DNA of 11,147 nucleotides from Chloroflexota bacterium (GTDB lineage Bacteria > Chloroflexota > Anaerolineae > Promineifilales > Promineifilaceae), in contig JAAEOP010001063.1 in assembly GCA_024223125.1 (NCBI GenBank), forward strand, positions 1 through 11,147. The letters are read 5' to 3'. Below, one piece after another: positions 7,589 through 11,147 of this stretch. The notes under the pieces are model-generated. The model was not told the origin of the DNA and searched no databases. It was given only the letters and a program-made list of their open reading frames with translations. Numbering within the stretch: position 1 is the stretch's first letter; each line of letters starts with the position of its first letter. Position numbers and translations under genes: made by a program.

Positions 7589-9472
7589 TTAATTCTCGTC
7601 GGGAACCAGGGAGTAATCATAAGGTTCAACGCCGGGGCCATAATGGAAGACGTTGGCGACGGGAATGTAATGACTGTTGAACAGCTCATCTTCGCCATAA
7701 AGGGGAATGCCATCCGCATTGTAGACGGTGCGTAAGACGGTCACATCGGCCCCTTCTGTGGCCCAATCTACTTGCTCTACCGTGCCCGGTTCCATCTCTT
7801 CGCGGAAAACCCATTTGTCTTCGGCCGGCGGGGGCACAATATTTTCCCAGGGCAGCAGTTCCTTTTCCACATGGCGGCCCAAACCAGTACTGTAAAATTT
7901 GAAGGTCAACGCTTCGTTTTCCGTTGAATAGTAGTTTTCGATGAGCAGATGGTGGGGTGTGTTATTGATAAACTTCATATCCACGATGGGGGAATAAACG
8001 GTAGCGTCCATGCCATGCCCGGCGCCATCCCGATAATAACCGAGCATGTAGCCGTGTTGATTGCGCTCGACGATGGGAAAGCCGGAAAAGAAGGCGGTCT
8101 GGTACAAGGTGGTGCTGACCTGACAAACGCCGCCGCCAATCCCTTCAATGGTCACGCCGCCGACGATGATGAGACCTTCGGTGTACCCGTCGGCTTCGCT
8201 GATGCTGCCCAGATATTTGTTGAAGCTGAACTCTTCGTAAGGGGCTACCACGATGCCGTAAAAGTTGGTTGCGGCCGTAGCGATGTTGTGCTTGCGGGCG
8301 TCGGAAGAACCATAAAACCAGGTTGTGGTCGAGGTGATTAGCTCGGTGATGCCTAGTTCGGCGGCCGTGGCTTCTGAATGGGCGGTGGGCACAATCTCTT
8401 TGACGACGAAGGGCACGGAGCGATTGGGCAACCCTGCCTGGGCGTTTAGCTGTTGGATGGTGGCTTCGATGTCTAGGGTACGGCCGTTGATATGAGGCGC
8501 TACCAATACCAATTCCTCAGTTCCATCATCAAAGTAAAAACGGGCATTCACCGGATCACGGATTAACGCATCTTCAAATTGGCGCAGCCAGTGACGCACA
8601 GCGTTTTCATCTAAGAAAACGTTGTGCTGCAACTTGTCATCAGCAGCGCTGTCTACTTCTACGCGCAGCCAGGCGCTTAAGTCTTGAGAGGAAAGGGTGA
8701 CGGGCGCCAGATCAAATTCATCTAATGGCTCTTGCAAATAAAAGGTGATGGGGCTGCCGATTAGCTGTTGAATTTGGGCGGACACTTCGCCGCTGTCGGT
8801 TACGGTGGGAGATGTTTCTACGACGCGCAATTCCAGGTCAGCTTCGCGGAATTGGGTCAGGGCGGGCAGCAGCCGTTGGCGGGCGTCAGATATATCTACG
8901 AAACGGCCGTTTTGCCCCACCGCATAATCCACTTCACCCTCTACAATATCCAGGGCGGCATTGCTGGGTGGCTGGTTGATTTCGGCTGCCAGTTCAGCCA
9001 AATAGAGGTCAAGTTGGGCTTCATCAAAAATGAGGATGGGGGAAAGAGTACGACCGTAATACCAACTATCAAACATCGCTTGTGCCTGGGAAACGGGGTC
9101 GCCCTGACGGCCGATTTCGTAGGCAGCGGCAACTGTCGCTTCGGTATCAAATGTTAAGCCGAGGTCGGTGGGTGCGGCCGTCCACGTCTGGCCGACAGTC
9201 GGGTCGGTAAGCTGGATGGTTCCAGTTTGAGGATAGGGGAAAGCGGCTGCCAGTGTCGCCTGCACTTCATCAAGATTTTGACCGCTGAGGTCTACCCCCA
9301 ACACGCTGATGCCGGTGAATATACGGCCGCTGTGCCGGCTTTGGAAATTGGCATAGGCCACAAAGGCCAGGATTAGAATGAGGATGACGGCCGTAATTGG
9401 CCCCATCATAAAAAAGGCAATATTCCGTAAGCGGTGATTTGGTTGGGCCTCAAGTTGTGGTACAGCTTGCAT
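7589..9472 (-). CDS. Membrane-anchored VanW-family protein with PG_binding_4-like and G5-like domains
   Basis: 627-residue single-pass envelope protein. A short cytoplasmic N-terminus precedes one membrane segment at about 18-43 (MMGPITAVILILILAFVAYA). Two PG_binding_4 (YoaR-type) regions follow at about 50-190 and 215-345. The VanW core is at about 380-515, with NFYGIVVAPYEEFSFN, then GGGVCQVSTTLY (Cys450) and a following HGYMLGYYRDGAGHGMDATV stretch. The C-terminal part, about 525-610, resembles a G5 domain (ATEGADVTVLRTVYNADG). The order matches the known YoaR/VanW family architecture. VanW was named from vancomycin-resistance clusters, but its biochemical role is unresolved and no van genes are nearby, so no resistance is implied. 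ATG 9472 is preceded by a purine-rich GAAAGAGAG. It is convergent with the M28 gene and divergent from the TA operon. Confidence 0.93.
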   Translation of the reverse strand: MQAVPQLEAQPNHRLRNIAFFMMGPITAVILILILAFVAYANFQSRHSGRIFTGISVLGVDLSGQNLDEVQATLAAAFPYPQTGTIQLTDPTVGQTWTAAPTDLGLTFDTEATVAAAYEIGRQGDPVSQAQAMFDSWYYGRTLSPILIFDEAQLDLYLAELAAEINQPPSNAALDIVEGEVDYAVGQNGRFVDISDARQRLLPALTQFREADLELRVVETSPTVTDSGEVSAQIQQLIGSPITFYLQEPLDEFDLAPVTLSSQDLSAWLRVEVDSAADDKLQHNVFLDENAVRHWLRQFEDALIRDPVNARFYFDDGTEELVLVAPHINGRTLDIEATIQQLNAQAGLPNRSVPFVVKEIVPTAHSEATAAELGITELITSTTTWFYGSSDARKHNIATAATNFYGIVVAPYEEFSFNKYLGSISEADGYTEGLIIVGGVTIEGIGGGVCQVSTTLYQTAFFSGFPIVERNQHGYMLGYYRDGAGHGMDATVYSPIVDMKFINNTPHHLLIENYYSTENEALTFKFYSTGLGRHVEKELLPWENIVPPPAEDKWVFREEMEPGTVEQVDWATEGADVTVLRTVYNADGIPLYGEDELFNSHYIPVANVFHYGPGVEPYDYSLVPDEN

Positions 9473-9482
9473 AAGTCTCTCT

Positions 9483-9517
9483 TTCAGTGTTCAGTTTGCA
9501 GTTTTCAGTGTGCAGAT
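9483..9517. repeat. Five degenerate heptads in the VanW leader
   Basis: Seven-base units TTCAGTG, TTCAGTT, TGCAGTT, TTCAGTG and TGCAGAT follow without gaps, sharing a CAG core. They sit 11-45 bases upstream of the VanW start codon, in its predicted untranslated leader. Similar CAGT-rich runs occur between genes in several environmental bacteria; a role is not evident. Confidence 0.6.
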
Positions 9518-9541
9518 AATTGATTACTGAAAAGCATTGGC

Positions 9542-9547
9542 ATTATA
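9542..9547 (-). promoter_or_regulatory. Candidate -10 box for the VanW gene
   Basis: The minus strand reads TATAAT here, 69 bases before the VanW ATG. A TTGCGG lies about 20 bases further upstream, a longer spacer than usual. On the plus strand the same place holds an overlapping TTGATT (9520-9525), 18-base spacer, TATACT (9544-9549), which could fire the other way. Both are pattern matches only. Confidence 0.4.
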
Positions 9548-9670
9548 CTTGCAAGCGGCCGTGCCACCCGCAAGATTCAGCTAAAACTCAGGCAAGTGTA
9601 ATGTGGCAGAGTAGGAAAAACTGTGAGGTTTCCCACAATGAGCATCCAAATAAACCAGGACAAAATGTAA

Positions 9671-9699
9671 TTGACGCCAGCGATTTCCAACAGTATGAT
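9671..9699 (+). promoter_or_regulatory. Near-consensus promoter of the TA-like operon
   Basis: TTGACG (9671-9676) and TATGAT (9694-9699) each match five of six consensus bases with an ideal 17-base spacer. Transcription would start near 9706, about 20 bases before ATG 9727. It thereby excludes any start upstream of it for the first gene. Confidence 0.65.
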
Positions 9700-9715
9700 C
9701 AAATGAAATTGGCAA

Positions 9716-9720
9716 AGAGG
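9716..9720 (+). promoter_or_regulatory. Ribosome binding site that fixes the start at 9727
   Basis: AGAGG ends six bases before ATG 9727. The open frame continues upstream of this ATG to about 9520, but that stretch overlaps the promoter and looks non-coding, so the SD decides for 9727. Confidence 0.7.
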
Positions 9721-9726
9721 TGTTTT

Positions 9727-10032
9727 ATGACCATAGTAACAATTACTGAAGTTCTAGATGATTTGCGAGCGGCCGATGAGGTGACACGTCGTTTTGAACG
9801 CCGCTATTGGCTTAGTTCGGCTGACTTTTTCAACCTGTACCAAAATGGCGATCTGGATAATGGCGAACATGCAGAAGATTTTGCAATGTGGGCTGGCTTC
9901 TACCAGATCAAATTAGATCGGGAAACTGCGTTGGAAACATTGTCACGCAAACGGCTTCATCAGCTACGCAACCGCCGCAGCAAAGGTTCATCTATTGCCA
10001 TTGATCCCCGTGAACCTGCCTTAACGGCCTGA
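9727..10032 (+). CDS. Small charged protein, probable antitoxin partner of the TumE-like protein
   Basis: A 101-residue soluble protein without signal peptide or membrane segment. The N-terminal third is a charged helix (VLDDLRAADEVTRRFERRYW). It is followed by LSSADFFNLYQNGDLD (residues 29-44) and DFAMWAGFYQIKLDR (51-65), then a basic stretch (LSRKRLHQLRNRRSKG). The pattern 'ERRY-x-SS-x-(D/E)F, Y-x-x-G-(D/E)L, DF-x-x-WAG' resembles small uncharacterised proteins that I recall sitting before TumE/DUF6516 toxins or other small toxins; I cannot verify this by search. It is the first gene of a two-gene operon, with three bases between its TGA and the next ATG. Role as antitoxin is inferred from order, size and partner. 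It has no recognisable helix-turn-helix. Confidence 0.75.
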   Translation: MTIVTITEVLDDLRAADEVTRRFERRYWLSSADFFNLYQNGDLDNGEHAEDFAMWAGFYQIKLDRETALETLSRKRLHQLRNRRSKGSSIAIDPREPALTA

Positions 10033-10035
10033 CGT

Positions 10036-10452
10036 ATGACTTTCCCTTCCCGCCACGAATACGAAACCATTATTTACGGTGTCGTTGAGGTTTATCCTGA
10101 AGTTCTTGCTTCAACCCTTCGTTTGTATAGTACCAGTGCTTTGACGGCCGTTGTTGAAGGCGAAATACATTTACAAAACGGTTTGAAACTTCGAGTTCTG
10201 GAAATCCTTGATTTTAAGATCGGGCGTATTCAAAACTATAGTTATGCCGTCTACCAGGAGAAAGAGAAACTTCGTTGGTACGATCCCCAACCTCATCCTG
10301 AGAATCCGGCTTTGGTAGAAACCTTTCCTCACCATTACCATGAAGACCCTAACATCAAGCACAATCGTCAACCCGCCACAGGAATCAGCTTTGAATCAAT
10401 CAATCTACCAACCCTAATTGCAGATTGTCTTACTATTGGAGCAGTGGAGTAG
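10036..10452 (+). CDS. TumE/DUF6516-family protein, probable toxin
   Basis: A 138-residue protein. The N-terminal half is an alpha/beta region with a strand-turn pattern (LRVLEILDFKIGRIQNYSYAVY). The C-terminal half carries the family's hallmark: RWYD with PHP (80-88), FPHHYH (97-102), NIKHNR (106-111) and a SFESINLPTLI end (118-128). The cluster of His, Arg and Asp residues suggests a nuclease-like or RNA-acting site, which is inference. The TumE family is described as the toxin half of type II toxin-antitoxin systems. There is no Shine-Dalgarno before ATG 10036, only three bases after the upstream TGA, so translation is probably coupled to the first gene. The gene ends six bases before the stop of an opposing gene fragment, with no terminator between. 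Confidence 0.8.
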   Translation: MTFPSRHEYETIIYGVVEVYPEVLASTLRLYSTSALTAVVEGEIHLQNGLKLRVLEILDFKIGRIQNYSYAVYQEKEKLRWYDPQPHPENPALVETFPHHYHEDPNIKHNRQPATGISFESINLPTLIADCLTIGAVE

Positions 10453-10458
10453 AGGAGG
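10453..10458 (+). promoter_or_regulatory. Perfect Shine-Dalgarno AGGAGG after the TumE-like gene
   Basis: AGGAGG starts immediately after the TumE-like stop codon and stands seven bases before ATG 10466, ideal for a third gene of the operon. Only a 20-codon frame follows, so this looks like the entry site of a gene whose body has been replaced. Confidence 0.6.
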
Positions 10459-10986
10459 TTAGCTTATGGATTCTTTGCCGGGTAAATCTGGGTGCTGTGC
10501 GGAGAAGTGTTCTAATAGTGCTCGATGAATGAATATCCAGCCGCCTCCTACCCGCCGCAATAAAATATGATCTACCATTTCATCCAGGAAGGTGATCATA
10601 CGCTTGTCCCTAAAAAATGGTAACATACCTTGTCGAGCCAATATAAAGCGAAGTACATAATGTTGAAATACTGATATCCCACCTAAATAAAGAAATGTAA
10701 CAGGTACCACAAAGTAAAGGGGGAGGATTGAAAAGTGCATCAAATTTTGCACTGCAATAGTCACTTCAATTTCATCAGCATATGGAAAAACGATAACTAA
10801 AACTAACGATAAACAGACCATAATAATAAAAGTGCTTAATAAAAAAGTTAGTTTTGTCGCATTTCGAAAGGAAATGTATATGCCCTGATTAGGTTTCGCG
10901 AATTTACTATAAGGTTGCGGTTGAAAGAAAATCATCATGATGTTTCCAAACAAAATTAATATCCCAACAATTAAACCAAATAACAA
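10459..10986 (-). CDS. C-terminal membrane tail of a NACHT/STAND-type protein, 5' truncated
   Basis: 175 residues from a TTG. Three hydrophobic segments are visible (about 2-22, 47-68 and 85-106), followed by a soluble tail: FQHYVLRFILARQG, LPFF, FLDEMVDHILLRRVGGG and IFIHRALLEHF. That tail closely resembles the conserved C-terminus of long membrane NACHT-type NTPases of cyanobacteria and Chloroflexota (LRxxLxxxGxxPxxxxxFLDxxxxRxLLxxVGGGYxFxHRxLLxYF). Such proteins are usually many hundreds of residues long; the P-loop ATPase and sensor parts are absent. The frame stays open with plausible residues back to base 11070 but offers no ATG, GTG or TTG there, and the TTG has no Shine-Dalgarno. A TAG lies at 11073-11071. 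I therefore read it as a decayed fragment. The local composition is AT-rich (for example 16 G+C in 60 at 10801-10860). Confidence 0.65.
   Translation of the reverse strand: MLFGLIVGILILFGNIMMIFFQPQPYSKFAKPNQGIYISFRNATKLTFLLSTFIIMVCLSLVLVIVFPYADEIEVTIAVQNLMHFSILPLYFVVPVTFLYLGGISVFQHYVLRFILARQGMLPFFRDKRMITFLDEMVDHILLRRVGGGWIFIHRALLEHFSAQHPDLPGKESIS
10466..10528 (+). CDS. Possible 20-residue peptide or stub of a lost third operon gene
   Basis: ATG 10466 to TGA 10526-10528 encodes 20 residues containing a CCAEKC stretch (three cysteines). No family is recognisable. Support is only the ideal AGGAGG and spacing; the frame lies wholly antisense to the C-terminal coding end of the NACHT-like fragment. 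Coding is doubtful. A truncated stub or an accidental frame behind a surviving SD is as likely. Confidence 0.2.
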   Translation: MDSLPGKSGCCAEKCSNSAR

Positions 10987-11080
10987 ACCGATTGCTACAT
11001 AAAAGAGGCTCTTTGAGGTTTTGTGTGGTAAAGGTGTAAAATGCTCTAATTTTGACTTGGAAACTTGGAGCTAAATTAAG

Positions 11081-11147
11081 ATGAGCAAAACAATTCACGC
11101 TACTGAACAGGATCGCGAAACGCATCGGCTTTTGACGGAAATACTAG
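11081..11147 (+). CDS. Start of an unidentified gene, 3' partial
   Basis: ATG 11081 opens a frame that runs to the end of the window (22 residues visible, beginning MSKTIHATEQDRETHRLL). A GGAG at 11067-11070 lies ten bases before the ATG, a slightly long but workable spacing. The residues are polar and helix-like; nothing identifies a family. It is divergent from the NACHT-like fragment. Confidence 0.45.
   Translation, partial: MSKTIHATEQDRETHRLLTEIL

Larger units (their letters stand above)
593..10151. repeat. Dispersed palindromic octamer ACGGCCGT (15 exact copies)
   Basis: Exact copies start at 593, 1590, 1804, 2671, 3154, 3311, 4255, 5114, 6546, 7074, 7491, 8480, 8903, 9387 and 10144. 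One-base variants are also common: GCGGCCGT at 3916, 3943, 6398, 8271, 8361, 9174 and 9555, TCGGCCGT at 6323 and CCGGCCGT at 6365. In genes the word is read as Asn-Gly-Arg, Thr-Ala-Val or Arg-Pro according to frame. The selection or bias therefore acts on DNA rather than on protein. The copies are spread through all genes rather than tandem. No function can be read from the sequence. Confidence 0.85.

Noticed and set aside
7949..8341. 130-residue plus-strand frame antisense to the VanW core
   Set aside because: Gly/Asp-rich mirror of the conserved VanW coding strand, with no SD or family likeness.
7589..9472. Vancomycin resistance gene reading of the VanW-family protein
   Set aside because: Only the VanW domain is shared. 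The YoaR-type architecture is widespread and no vanHAX or VanRS genes are in the window.
9520..9726. Upstream extension of the first TA gene to base 9520
   Set aside because: It overlaps the promoter at 9671-9699 and has an odd Cys/His/Trp-rich composition, whereas ATG 9727 has a good SD and begins a normal-looking protein.
1..11147. CRISPR arrays, tRNA or rRNA genes, insertion-sequence transposases
   Set aside because: I looked for regularly spaced repeats, clover-leaf-like stretches and transposase motifs and saw none.

Overview
The window looks like a chromosomal piece of a Chloroflexota bacterium (Anaerolineae or a neighbouring lineage). This is inferred from gene content and style: a very large alpha-2-macroglobulin, an M28 lipoprotein peptidase with a C-terminal beta domain, a VanW/G5 envelope protein and a TumE-type pair. 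It is not supported by any marker gene, and no rRNA or tRNA is visible. The palindromic octamer ACGGCCGT occurs 15 times exactly, in several reading frames, on genes of both orientations. It behaves like a genome signature word.

Layout. Bases 1-5631 (+) are most of a bacterial alpha-2-macroglobulin gene whose 5' end lies outside the window. Its thioester motif has lost the cysteine (Gly-Ser-Glu-Gln). Bases 5632-6172 are intergenic and hold a small hairpin, a 96-bp nested inverted-repeat (REP/MITE-like) element, a 40-codon remnant of a HicA toxin gene, an 11-bp inverted repeat across that remnant, and a TATAAT box. Bases 6173-7558 (+) encode a secreted lipoprotein M28 zinc peptidase. It converges, across a 30-bp gap with a hairpin, on 7589-9472 (-), a membrane-anchored VanW-family protein with PG_binding_4-like repeats and a G5-like end. 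The gap 9473-9726 separates divergent genes. It carries a heptad repeat, a probable promoter for the VanW gene and a near-consensus promoter for a two-gene operon.

That operon, 9727-10032 and 10036-10452 (+), is a probable toxin-antitoxin pair: a small charged protein followed by a TumE/DUF6516-like protein. A perfect AGGAGG and ATG follow it, but lead only to a 20-residue frame. From about 10459 the composition becomes AT-rich. There the minus strand carries the C-terminal membrane tail of a NACHT/STAND-like protein without its ATPase part, whose reading frame stays open upstream of any start codon until a TAG at 11071-11073. A new plus-strand gene appears to begin at 11081 and runs off the window.

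The first three long genes all encode extracytoplasmic proteins (protease trap, peptidase, wall-associated protein), but they are separately promoted and not an operon. The stretch from about 9.7 kb to the end looks like an accessory patch: a TA module, a truncated gene and a junction. The hicA remnant at 5.9 kb is a second scar of the same kind.
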